Below, in pieces: positions 1 through 9,079 of a stretch of DNA of 45,809 nucleotides (its first letter is position 1; the number at the start of each line of letters is the position of its first letter). The translations under genes were made by a program, and so were the position numbers. The notes beneath the pieces were generated by a model. It saw nothing but the letters and a program-made list of their open reading frames with translations. It made no database searches and had not been told where the DNA came from. Source of the stretch: Chloroflexota bacterium (GTDB taxonomy: Bacteria > Chloroflexota > Dehalococcoidia > Lucifugimonadales > Lucifugimonadaceae); NCBI GenBank assembly GCA_027623655.1, contig JAQBVG010000009.1, positions 1-45,809 of the forward strand, read 5' to 3'.

Positions 1-1069
1 CGCCCCTAGTCCGGTGAATGCAGGGACAAAGTAGACGCCCTCGTTCGACCCTGCCATCAATGCCAGATCTGATGTTTCAGCGGCGTTCGAGATGATTCCG
101 AGTCCGTCGCGCAGCCACTGGACCGTGGCCCCGGTGACGAAAACTGAGCCTTCGATGGCGTAGTGCCGTTTCGCACCGACCTGGAATCCAAGGGTCGCGA
201 GTAGCCCCGAGTCGCCGGGCCCCGATTCCTGGATCGGGGGTGTGGCGCCGCGATTGGCAAGCACGAATGCGCCTGTGCCGTATGTGCACTTGATCTGACC
301 GTTTTTAAAGCAGGCCTGCCCGTACAGCGCTGCGTGCTGATCGCCGGCCATCGCTGTAATCGGTATTTCGGCACCGAAAATCGATCTGTCAGTAGTTCCA
401 AAATCGTCGGCGGACCCGCGGACATCGGGCAGCATGGACTCGGGGATGTCGAACAGGTCAAGCATCTCAGGGTCCCATTGCAGGTCGTGCAGGTTTAGCA
501 GCATCGTCCTGGAGGCGTTGGTCGCGTCGGTTGCGTGCACCGCACCTTTTGTGAGGTGCCATAGAAGCCATGAATCGACTGTTCCGAAGCAGAGTTGGCC
601 AGCTTCGGCTCTTCGTTGACCTTCGGGGATCGTCGCCAGCAACCACATGAGCTTGGTGGCACTGAAGTACGAGTCGATCACGAGTCCGGTGACCTGCCGG
701 ATGTCACGGGCATGCGCACCACGGCCGATGTCGGCGCAAATGTCGGCCGTTCGTCGGTCCTGCCACACGATCGCATTCGCGACCGGTCTGCCGGTCGATC
801 TCTCCCAGACAATCGTCGTTTCTCGCTGATTCGCAATACCTATTGCAGCGATGTCATCCGGTACGAGCCTGGCGCGAGTGATCGCCTGCTTCGCAACGCT
901 GACGGCTGCTTCCGCTATCTCGATGGGATCGTGCTCGATCCAGCCGGGCCGGGGGTAGTGCTGCGATAACTCGACCTCTGCGGAGGCGACCGGAGTCGCA
1001 GACGAGTCGAAGACGATCGCCCGTGTTGAACTCGTTCCCTGGTCGATGGCTAGTATGTGTTCTGGCATC
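1..1069 (-). CDS. glpK: glycerol kinase, partial (C-terminus runs off the window start)
   Basis: Reverse translation from ATG at 1069 gives MPEHILAIDQGTSSTRAIVFDSSATPVASAEVELSQHYPRPGWIEHDP...MAGDQHAALYGQACFKNGQIKCTYGTGAFVLAN...YAIEGSVFVTGATVQWLRDGLGI; FGGY/glycerol kinase motifs. Open at the window edge, so not in the ORF track. Confidence 0.95.
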
Positions 1070-1201
1070 TGGCCGTACTTTACAGACTGAAATGCCTCAT
1101 GGCTTTATGAACGGGTGGCTCATCGAAAATGAGCGTTAAGGCTCATGCGGACGCGGGTATTCACTTATGTGAAATGCGCGTAGTAGCCCTATCGTCGAAA
1201 A

Positions 1202-1345
1202 ATGGTCAAAACGAAAGGCGTAACCCTGGTCGCTCTGGCAACCCTTCTCGCAGGGTTCGTAGCATCCTGCTCATCGGGCGATACCCCCACGTCATCTGAC
1301 CTCCAGTCTTTCGAGCCGCACATTCTGGTAGTCGCCGAAGACTAG
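1202..1345 (+). CDS. small predicted lipoprotein, 47 aa
   Basis: Own translation: MVKTKGVTLVALATLLAGFVASCSSGDTPTSSDLQSFEPHILVVAED*; basic N-terminus, hydrophobic stretch, lipobox-like VASC. Below the ORF-track length cutoff. Confidence 0.55.
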   Translation: MVKTKGVTLVALATLLAGFVASCSSGDTPTSSDLQSFEPHILVVAED

Positions 1346-1503
1346 GTAGCGGGTTCGGTATTTCCGGTTCACAGCAGCCGTTCGGTTCATCAGGTTCGAT
1401 ACAGATCTCGAACTCGCGAGTCGGTCACGAATCGGCTTTAGCCACCAGAACTCCGCAGCGCACGAAATCCTTCGAACTGCAGTTCAAGTGCCAGTGGCAC
1501 TGA

Positions 1504-2583
1504 CTACTCCTGGTGGAGTGTCACCGAGCGCATGGGCGGTGCGAACTGGTGCGGTTCAAGGTGGATGGCTTCCTTCTGATATACCTGCACTCGATACGAA
1601 CCGGTGTCCGTGATGAACAGATGGCCTTCAGCGTCTACCGCGATCGATTTCGGCTGACGCAGTAGTTTCTGGGGTTCCAGCACAGACATGTCGCGTATGC
1701 GGTTCGGGCTGGCGTTGGTCATCATGTATTCACGAGCGACCCTGGATAGCGTGGCATCTCCGATGAATTTCTCGACGTACCTCCCATGCGCGTTGAAGAG
1801 TTGGACACGGTTATTTCCACGATCGCACACGTAGATGTCGCCATCGAGATCGACCGCTACGTCGGTTGGTCGATTGAATTCACCGTTGGCAGAGCCTGAA
1901 CTGCCAAATTTCATGATGAATTCCCCGTGGGCGTTGAATTTTTGCACGCGATCGTTGCGCCAGTCAGCGACATACACGTCGCCAAGTTCGTCGACGGTTA
2001 TGCCCCAGGGCATGTCGAGTTGACCGTCGCCATCGCCGGAACCGCCCCAGCCAAGGATGAACTTCTCGTCTTTGGTGAATTTCTGAATACGGTGGTTCAT
2101 CGAATCGGCAATGTAGATGTTTTCATCAGCGTCGAAGGCCATACCGGCCGGTCGGTTCAGTTGGCCTGGACCCGAGTCGAACTCCCCGAAGCTTGCCAGG
2201 AATTCGCCTTCGCTGTTGAACGAGCTGATCCGATGTAGTGCCTCATCCGAGACATAAATGTTTTCTTCCGAGTCGGCAATTATCGACACAGGCCACTGGA
2301 ATTGGCCGTCGTCCTCGCCGACTGACCCAAAGTTTCCACCGTCTTCGTCATCAAACGAATATTTGCGTACCAGTGCAGCGCCTTCCTGACGGCAGAGGAT
2401 GTACATCCGACCTTCGGCGCCGAGGGCGATATCGACAGGAAAGTTGGTCAGACGCCGCATTCCGAGCGTCTTGAGGAACGGGAATCCTGCACGTAGAAGT
2501 CCATACGGTCGACCCATTACATAATCTCCAGTAGTACCGGCGAGAAATTCACTTCCTCCACCTTTTGAAAAGCCGTTTGCCAC
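1504..2583 (-). CDS. NHL-repeat (six-bladed beta-propeller) protein
   Basis: Repeated F-G-x-GQxxxPxGIAVDxxGxIYVADxxNHRIQxF units, e.g. WGITVDELGDVYVADWRNDRVQKF and DVAVDLDGDIYVCDRGNNRVQLF. Confidence 0.9.
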   Translation of the reverse strand: MANGFSKGGGSEFLAGTTGDYVMGRPYGLLRAGFPFLKTLGMRRLTNFPVDIALGAEGRMYILCRQEGAALVRKYSFDDEDGGNFGSVGEDDGQFQWPVSIIADSEENIYVSDEALHRISSFNSEGEFLASFGEFDSGPGQLNRPAGMAFDADENIYIADSMNHRIQKFTKDEKFILGWGGSGDGDGQLDMPWGITVDELGDVYVADWRNDRVQKFNAHGEFIMKFGSSGSANGEFNRPTDVAVDLDGDIYVCDRGNNRVQLFNAHGRYVEKFIGDATLSRVAREYMMTNASPNRIRDMSVLEPQKLLRQPKSIAVDAEGHLFITDTGSYRVQVYQKEAIHLEPHQFAPPMRSVTLHQE

Positions 2584-2596
2584 TCGGGCGCAAGCG

Positions 2597-3763
2597 TTAT
2601 GCGACCCGGAAGGGGTGCAGTTGTTCGTATTTGCCGCGAACGATGTCGACCGAGTCGACGCTCATCCACTGCTCCAGGAGCGTCGCGTAGACACCCCGGA
2701 AATCGAACGTATGCGCCAGGTCTTCGCCGTTTGCGAACGTTTTAGGACCGAGCGATTGGTAACCGGCGTACAGACCACCATCGACTCTTTCGCCGATGGT
2801 GAACGCACCACCGCCTGAGCCGTGATCGGTTCCGCTACCGTTGTCCTGGACCCTGCGTCCAAATTCGGTGAAGGCGTAGATGACGACTTCTTCCGCAGCG
2901 TCGTGCTCACGCAGGTCGTCCATGAAGTCTCGTAGCGCTCCCGATAGCTCCGCAAGTAGTTTTTCGTGCGCTGGCATCTCGACCGCGTGATGGTCGTACC
3001 CGGCGTGCTGGACGTAGAAGATTCGCGTACCCAGTCCAGCGATGTGGGTCCGTGCCACGTCGCGCAGGCTTTTTCCGATCGGGTTGTCTTCATATTCGAC
3101 TGTTGATTCGTACCTGCCGGGCACCGACTGCAACTGGTCAATGCCGTTCAAGACATCGTCACCGGTCTGCTTCAGGTAACTCATCGTTGCACCGGTACCG
3201 ATGGCGGGGGTGTAAAAGCGTTTGAAGATGTCCAGGGCCTCGGCGCGCTGTTCCTCGATTTCGACCGATGTCATCAGGCCGTAGGTGTCGAGGTCTCCGA
3301 CAGATGTCACTCTCACGCCCGGAGCTGCCATTGCGCGCGGCAGGCCTCTACCGAAGCTGACGCCGGTGAGCACGTTCTTCCCATCTGGATCGAGTTGCTT
3401 GATCGCTTTTGCGAGCCAGCCTTCGGTTGAGATTGTTTTAGGTTCCGCCGTGTGCATGATGTCCATGGCGCGGAAATGTGATCGGTTCGAGTTCTCGTAT
3501 CCGATGCCCTGGATGATTGCCACGTCACCCCTGTCGTACATCTCCTTCAAGGGAGCCGCGGAGGGGTGGAACCCCAGTTGATCGTTGAGCTTTATCACCC
3601 TGTCTTCAGTAATCCGCACGGTCTTCCTGGAGTCGTAGTAAAGACCGGATGTATACGGCACCAGCGTGTTCATGAAGTCGTTTCCGCCGGTCATTTGAAC
3701 TACGACCAGGACGGGCGCTTTACCGATCTTCTTTTCAGTTCCGTTGGTTGCCATTGAAGGCAT
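2597..3763 (-). CDS. DUF1501 family protein
   Basis: MTGGNDFMNTLVPY...LGFHPSAAPLKEMYDRGDVAIIQGIGYENSNRSHFRAMDIMHTA...FTEFGRRVQDNGSGTDHGSGG; located next to its usual partner DUF1800. Confidence 0.92.
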   Translation of the reverse strand: MPSMATNGTEKKIGKAPVLVVVQMTGGNDFMNTLVPYTSGLYYDSRKTVRITEDRVIKLNDQLGFHPSAAPLKEMYDRGDVAIIQGIGYENSNRSHFRAMDIMHTAEPKTISTEGWLAKAIKQLDPDGKNVLTGVSFGRGLPRAMAAPGVRVTSVGDLDTYGLMTSVEIEEQRAEALDIFKRFYTPAIGTGATMSYLKQTGDDVLNGIDQLQSVPGRYESTVEYEDNPIGKSLRDVARTHIAGLGTRIFYVQHAGYDHHAVEMPAHEKLLAELSGALRDFMDDLREHDAAEEVVIYAFTEFGRRVQDNGSGTDHGSGGGAFTIGERVDGGLYAGYQSLGPKTFANGEDLAHTFDFRGVYATLLEQWMSVDSVDIVRGKYEQLHPFRVA

Positions 3764-3831
3764 CTCCTTGGATTTCCCGGGGATTTTTTGTCTGGAGCAG
3801 GTTCAGGTTTGTTGTTAACTGAGCATGCAGG

Positions 3832-5224
3832 CTAGGCGTACTGGTATTCAGGAGTTGCGACAATAAGGCGGATCATTCGCACTGCCCGGGACCGATCGTC
3901 GTCGCCCTCACTCCTGGCAGCAAACTGGACCAGTGCTTCACGGGTGGGGTCTTCGACGTCGATTGGCCCCATCGCATCGAGGGCGGCGTCGACGAACGAT
4001 CCGTGAGACGTGAGCGAGTCACTTTCGATCATGCGGTCGACGATCTGCTTGATGCCGGGTGAACTGCCATCGCCAACCTCCCCGACCGCAAAGTTGACCC
4101 GTTCTGTAAGGTTCCCACCGTCGATCCACTCTTTTCCGGTGTGCCAGCCTTCGACGGTCGGTGGGTCGAGAAGTTTCTGTCCCATTACGACCATCACCGA
4201 CTCAGCATATTTCGCGAGGCCCGGGTGGAAGTAGTCGTGAGTGCTCACCATCTTCAGAACCCCGAGCACCAGTTCGACCGGGCTTTTCACTTTTTTGAAC
4301 CGGGCTTCCCTGAACGAGTCAGAGTTGAACATGACTCTCAGTACAGGTTTTATCTGGCCGTCGGAGTCGAGGAAGGCATCGGACATGTCTTCGATCAATG
4401 CGGGGTCGAGCGGTGGCAGGTCGTTCCACGTCGGTACCTGGGGTTCGTCGGCGACGAAGAAGTTGTAGAGATGACGTGACACGAATCGGGCGCAAGAGCG
4501 TTGTTCGACGATGATGTCGATGATGTCACCACCATCCAGATTGCCCCTGTGGCCCAAAAATTCTTTTTCACCGTTGTCGTGATCGTCAGCGTCGAAAAGG
4601 AACTCGCTGGCATAGTATCCATGCGGGTACAGAGGCGGCGACTGGGCGAATGTCCAGCCGGTAAATGCGCGGGCTGCGTTCTTGATATCGATCTCGGTAT
4701 AGTTGCCAACTCCGAGGGAGAAGAGCTCGAGCAGTTCTCGGCCGTAGTTTTCATTCGGCTCGCCGTTGTGGTTTTCGTTATTGTCCAGCCAGAAGATCAT
4801 TGCCGGATCACGAGACAGGTCAAGCAGAATCGTTCGCATATCGGACATGCCGTTGCGTCGGAACATTTCGAGCTGGATCGAGGCCGAGAGAATGTGCTCG
4901 TTCTTGGCAAGACCGGTGGCGAAGACGTGGTGCCAGAACAGCGCCATTTTTTTCCTGCAGCTGGTTCCGGGAATTGAGCATGCGGTACATCCATGTGGCG
5001 AGATATGCGTGCGGTGCCTCGCCGCCCATGTATCGGGCTATCTCGTCGTCCGGGACGCCGTTCTCAGGATCCGGGTTGAGCAGAAACTCGACCAGGTCGG
5101 CGTAGTCGTTCGCTGCAAGCTGGTCGACCTGATTGCGCGTTGCGCCAAAACCGGCTCGTCGATAGAGATGCGCCAGTAGCGCCGGATCGGTCTTTGCCCC
5201 AATCCCAATCGCGGTAGTGCTCAT
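3832..5224 (-). pseudogene. DUF1800 family protein, split into two reading frames (4820..5224 N-terminal part, 3832..4947 C-terminal part)
   Basis: N-terminal ORF MSTTAIGIGAKTDPALLAHLYRRAGFGAT...WMYRMLNSRNQLQEK loses frame in an A7 run; C-terminal ORF MALFWHHVFATGLAKNEH...NYGRELLELFSLGVGNYTEIDIKNAARAFTGWT continues in a +1 frame. Confidence 0.85.
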
Positions 5225-5444
5225 TTACCAGGACCTCCCAAGGCCAACCCGCCACGTCAAGGATTACCTTATGGCACACTCGACAGTTACGGTGTTTTAC
5301 TGCGATGCACGGTCGGATTCTGCCGTTACACACCAATTCCAGTTCGAAAGCTGACGGTATTCCCTGTGTCCGGGTCAGTTTAGAACTGACTGGCCTGCAG
5401 AGCAATTCGAAAATCGGGCGTTCCAAAAATATGGGCAAAATTAA

Positions 5445-5560
5445 AGGTAACGTTGCTTAACACCGCTGTTCCCCGGTGGCGATAAATAATGGTGAATAGA
5501 CGCGAATGTTTCGTTCTGTGTTCAGACAAGATCGACAATACGATTGCTGCAACGTTACCT
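5445..5560. repeat. inverted repeat AGGTAACGTTGC (5445-5456) / GCAACGTTACCT (5549-5560) upstream of the DUF5131 gene
   Basis: Perfect 12-bp inverted arms, 15/16 when extended by TTAn; the right arm ends 27 nt before the GTG start at 5587. Confidence 0.7.
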
Positions 5561-5586
5561 CTAATTTCTTCAGTGAGGGATCAAGC

Positions 5587-6291
5587 GTGGCTGGCAAAAC
5601 TTCAATCGAATGGACTGAAAAAACTTGGAACCCAGTAACGGGGTGTACGAAAGTGAGCGCGGGCTGCGACAACTGCTACGCGGAGAGGATTACTCGCCGT
5701 TTCGGGGGCGATTTCACGAAAGTTATTCTCCATCCTGAAAGATTGGATGCCCCTGTCAGGTGGAAAAATCCGACGACAGTGTTCGTAAATAGTATGAGCG
5801 ACTTGTTCCACTCCGGCGCGGTACCGTTCGATTACGTCGATCGTGTGTTCGATGTCATGGAGAAGTGCCCGCAACACACGTTCCAAATTCTGACGAAACG
5901 CCCAAGTCGCATGAAACACTTCCCGCGTGAATGGCCACGTAATGTGTGGGCGGGAACCAGTGTTGAAAGCACAGAAACTGCCTGGAGGATCGATCAACTG
6001 AGGCAGGTTGATTCCCATGTACGATTTCTGTCCCTCGAACCGTTACTTGGCGCCCTTCCGAATCTTGATTTGAACGGAATCGGTTGGGTGATCGTTGGTG
6101 GAGAGAGCGGTCCGGGCCATCGAGAGATCAGGGAAGAATGGGTACTCGAAATAAAAAGCCAATGTATCGACGCCGGTGTACCGTTTTTCTTCAAACAATG
6201 GGGCGGTATACGGCCCAAAACTGGAGGGCGCGAACTTGCCGGCAGGCTTTGGAGTCAAATGCCCCGGTCGCCTCAATTAGCAGCAGTATGA
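5587..6291 (+). CDS. DUF5131 / phage Gp37-Gp68 family protein (three-Cys-motif protein)
   Basis: GTG start at 5587 inside ORF 5506..6291: MAGKTSIEWTEKTWNPVTGCTKVSAGCDNCYAE...SMSDLFH...FQILTKRPSRM...GVPFFFKQWGG; C-x6-C-x2-C motif and FFFKQWGG signature. Confidence 0.93.
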   Translation: MAGKTSIEWTEKTWNPVTGCTKVSAGCDNCYAERITRRFGGDFTKVILHPERLDAPVRWKNPTTVFVNSMSDLFHSGAVPFDYVDRVFDVMEKCPQHTFQILTKRPSRMKHFPREWPRNVWAGTSVESTETAWRIDQLRQVDSHVRFLSLEPLLGALPNLDLNGIGWVIVGGESGPGHREIREEWVLEIKSQCIDAGVPFFFKQWGGIRPKTGGRELAGRLWSQMPRSPQLAAV

Positions 6292-6318
6292 GCGACAGGT
6301 GTAGATTTACTTGCATCA

Positions 6319-7428
6319 ATGCCGCAACACGACGACTTTTTTAATACCGAACTCGATGAAGAGTCACGGATAAAACTCGGGACTCTCAGTTGGTTTCTTG
6401 CTCCGTGGACCCAGAAACTGGGAAGTTGGGCTCGGCAGAACGGTCAAAATACCGTTTGGTACGTCGACGGGTTTGCCGGTCCAGGCAAGAACGAAGCTGG
6501 AGAGCGTGGATCTCCACTAATTGCTGCCACGCGAGCGGAACAGTTGGTGAGGCACGGTAATCCCTCGGAATTTGAACTCGCCTTGTTTAATGTGGAAAAG
6601 ATACCCGGTAACTTCGAAAAACTAGAGGTGAATTGCAAACCATTTATCGATGGCGGAACACGGATCATTAACGGTAAAGGGCTGTTCGCTGACCATGTTT
6701 CCGAAATCGTCGGTTTGACAGACGGACCTCCTGTCCTGCTATTCATCGATCCCTGGGGTTTTACTGGATTCGAGTTCGATACTTTAGTACCGCTGTTTGC
6801 AAGAAGCGCTCCGCTAGACATCGTCATGAGGTTGCACCACAGAGCAATCCCACGGCTCAAACCTGAGCGAGCCGCAATGGTGAGTGCGACGGTAGGTTCG
6901 GATCACTGGCAGGCAAATTGGGCTGATCTGAACATGGATCAAAAAGTACACCAAACATTGGATACTCTGAAGGATTCATACACGGCACGGGGCAGATTCA
7001 GTAGCGTCCTGTTTTATCCAGTTCGACTGCATCCCCAAGCCAAACCGGCTTACTCCTTAGGATTTGCGAGTCGACACATCGAGGCATTCCGGCTGTGGAA
7101 CGACAAAATCGGCGGTATTGAATCCGAAATTCATGAACGTGCCGATCATCCAGATTCAGGACAACAGGCAATGGAACTGACCGGGCTAAGTGACACCAGA
7201 TTCAACACGATTCGAGACGAAGTAACAAAATACTTTGAGCGGCATCGAGGAAATACTTGGCAAAACGCGTACGACTGGCTAATTTTCAACAGCAGCACCT
7301 TCGTGCGCGAAACCGAGCTCACGAATACTATTGACCAGCTTGTAAACATCGGCGTAGTCCGCCGTGTCGGGGGGCCAGGCCGAGGGACTCGCAAGGGAAT
7401 GTTTTCAGCCGTCAAGAATTCCGTTTAG
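6319..7428 (+). CDS. tcmP: three-Cys-motif partner protein TcmP
   Basis: FLAPWTQKLGSWARQNGQNTVWYVDGFAGPGKNEAGERGSPLIAATRAEQL...LLFIDPWGFTGFEFDTL; immediately downstream of DUF5131, its usual neighbour. Confidence 0.9.
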   Translation: MPQHDDFFNTELDEESRIKLGTLSWFLAPWTQKLGSWARQNGQNTVWYVDGFAGPGKNEAGERGSPLIAATRAEQLVRHGNPSEFELALFNVEKIPGNFEKLEVNCKPFIDGGTRIINGKGLFADHVSEIVGLTDGPPVLLFIDPWGFTGFEFDTLVPLFARSAPLDIVMRLHHRAIPRLKPERAAMVSATVGSDHWQANWADLNMDQKVHQTLDTLKDSYTARGRFSSVLFYPVRLHPQAKPAYSLGFASRHIEAFRLWNDKIGGIESEIHERADHPDSGQQAMELTGLSDTRFNTIRDEVTKYFERHRGNTWQNAYDWLIFNSSTFVRETELTNTIDQLVNIGVVRRVGGPGRGTRKGMFSAVKNSV

Positions 7429-8352
7429 CTCTTCCATTTCATCGTCGGAGAGCTCCCAGTCCGCTGCTGCCGCATTCTGGCGGATTTGATCGGGACTGCT
7501 GGCTCCCGCGATTACCGACCCGACCGATTTGCGACCGAGAAGCCATGCAAATGCCAACTCGACCATCGAGTGGCCGCGCTTTTCCACGAAGACCTCGAGT
7601 TGATCGAGAATATCGAAGTTCGCCTCCGATAGCCGCTTCTCCTGGGCTGCCGGGGTCAGAGCAAGGCGCGTGCCTTCCGGCACCGGTTTGTTTCTTCGGT
7701 ATTTGCCCGTCAGGAACCCGTGAGCGAGCGGGAAGTAAGGCAGAGTTCCCAGCCCAAAGTATTCGCACACCGGCAAAACTGCCTGTTCCACACCTCGTTC
7801 GAGCATCGAATATTCTGGCTGCGACGATATGAACGGGACGAACCCGTTGTGCCTGGCCGCCCACTGGGCGTCGGCGATACGCCAGGGATCAAAATTCGAG
7901 AGGCCGATGTACCTCACTTTGCCATCACGTACTACGTCGTCAAGCGCTCGAAGTGTTTCTTCAATCGGGGTGTCGGGATCCTGCCGGTGCATCTGGTACA
8001 GATCGATGTGGTCGGTCTGTAGTCGTCGAAGCGATCCTTCGAGTGCGTCCATGATGTGTTTGCGAGAGCCGCCTTTACCGTGAGGTCCGTCTTCCCAGAG
8101 CATGCCGAATTTCGTGGCTATCAGTGCTTCTTCGCGACGATCAGCGAGCGCCCGACCGATGATCTCCTCGGAATTTCCGTGGGAATAGATGTTCGCCGTA
8201 TCGATAAGATTGATGCCTTCGTCGAGGGCAGCGAAGATGACCTGCCGCGCTTCCTTGAATTCCATTCGACCGCCAAAGTTGTTGGTGCCGAGGCCAATAA
8301 CGCTGACTTCGAGTCCGGAATTGCCAAGGTGCCGGTATTTCATATTTTTCAT
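7405..8352 (-). CDS. aldo/keto reductase
   Basis: MKNMKYRHLGNSGLEVSVIGLGTNNFGGR...DEGINLIDTANIYSHGNSEEIIGRAL...LQTDHIDLYQMHRQDPDTPIEETLRALDDVVRDGKVRYIGLSN. ORF track start 8433; 8352 or 8343 is a more likely start. Confidence 0.93.
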   Translation of the reverse strand: MKNMKYRHLGNSGLEVSVIGLGTNNFGGRMEFKEARQVIFAALDEGINLIDTANIYSHGNSEEIIGRALADRREEALIATKFGMLWEDGPHGKGGSRKHIMDALEGSLRRLQTDHIDLYQMHRQDPDTPIEETLRALDDVVRDGKVRYIGLSNFDPWRIADAQWAARHNGFVPFISSQPEYSMLERGVEQAVLPVCEYFGLGTLPYFPLAHGFLTGKYRRNKPVPEGTRLALTPAAQEKRLSEANFDILDQLEVFVEKRGHSMVELAFAWLLGRKSVGSVIAGASSPDQIRQNAAAADWELSDDEMEELNGILDG

Positions 8353-8523
8353 TCTCTGGTTGTGAAGTGTTGAAAAGGCCGTGGATGAAACCGAACGCAA
8401 TCCGCGAAGATCGGCGCTGATTATAGACGGCAAGTCACGTCGGGGGCCGGGCGGACACTCGCACGTGAGAGTCGAGAGGATTTTTGGGTCCCGGGCGGTC
8501 CTGAGAACGAGTTTGAAGCGACT

Positions 8524-9066
8524 ATGACACTCGAACAGCTGGTGATCGGACTTATCAGGATCGCAGGATCGCTTCCTGTGCTCAGATGGGCGTTCGCGGG
8601 GGCGTTGATCGCGATCGTTGTCGACTTCTCAGACCTGTTCTGGATGGGCGTTCTCGATCTCGGCGGTTTACGCAACTACCAGGCCTTCGACAAGTGAGCC
8701 GATCTCGTCTACATGTTCACGTTCCTGTGGGTCGCCAACAGGTGGGTTGGACCCGAACGAACGGTTGCCCTGTGGCTTTTCGGATTCCGGATGATCGGAT
8801 TCGTCGCATTCGAAATAACGGGCAACCGTCCAGTTCTCCTGGTATTTCCGAACGTATTCGAGTTCTGGTTCGTGTTCGTGGCGATCAGGCTGCACTACTG
8901 GCCGGGTGCCGTGATGACCCGGGCGCGTATCGCGAAGTGGCTGGCCGCATGCCTTGCGTTAAAGCTTGGACAGGAATGGGTGTTGCACGGGGGCCAGTAC
9001 CTCGACAGCTTCACATTTTTCGAAGCAGTCGAGGCCGTTCGGGATTTCCTGGTCTTCTGGCGATAG
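8524..9066 (+). pseudogene. multi-spanning membrane protein with one in-frame TGA (8695-8697)
   Basis: Same frame throughout: MTLEQLVIGLIRIAGSLPVLRWAFAGALIAIVVDFSDLFWMGVLDLGGLRNYQAFDK-TGA-ADLVYMFTFLWVANRWVGPERTVALWLFGFRMIGFVAFEITGNRPVLLVFPNVFEFWFVFVAIRLHYW...FLVFWR*. Confidence 0.7.
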
Positions 9067-9079
9067 CGTCCGGCACGGC

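Noticed and set aside
2662-3141. 159-aa - strand ORF overlapping the DUF1501 gene
   Set aside because: Out-of-frame shadow of a confident CDS; low-complexity Arg/Ser/Thr composition and no motif.
8695-8697. TGA as a recoded sense codon (Trp or Sec) genome-wide
   Set aside because: TGA terminates other genes here normally (e.g. the CoA-transferase at 26717-26719), and no Cys/Sec-type context or SECIS-like evidence was seen; a local mutation is simpler.
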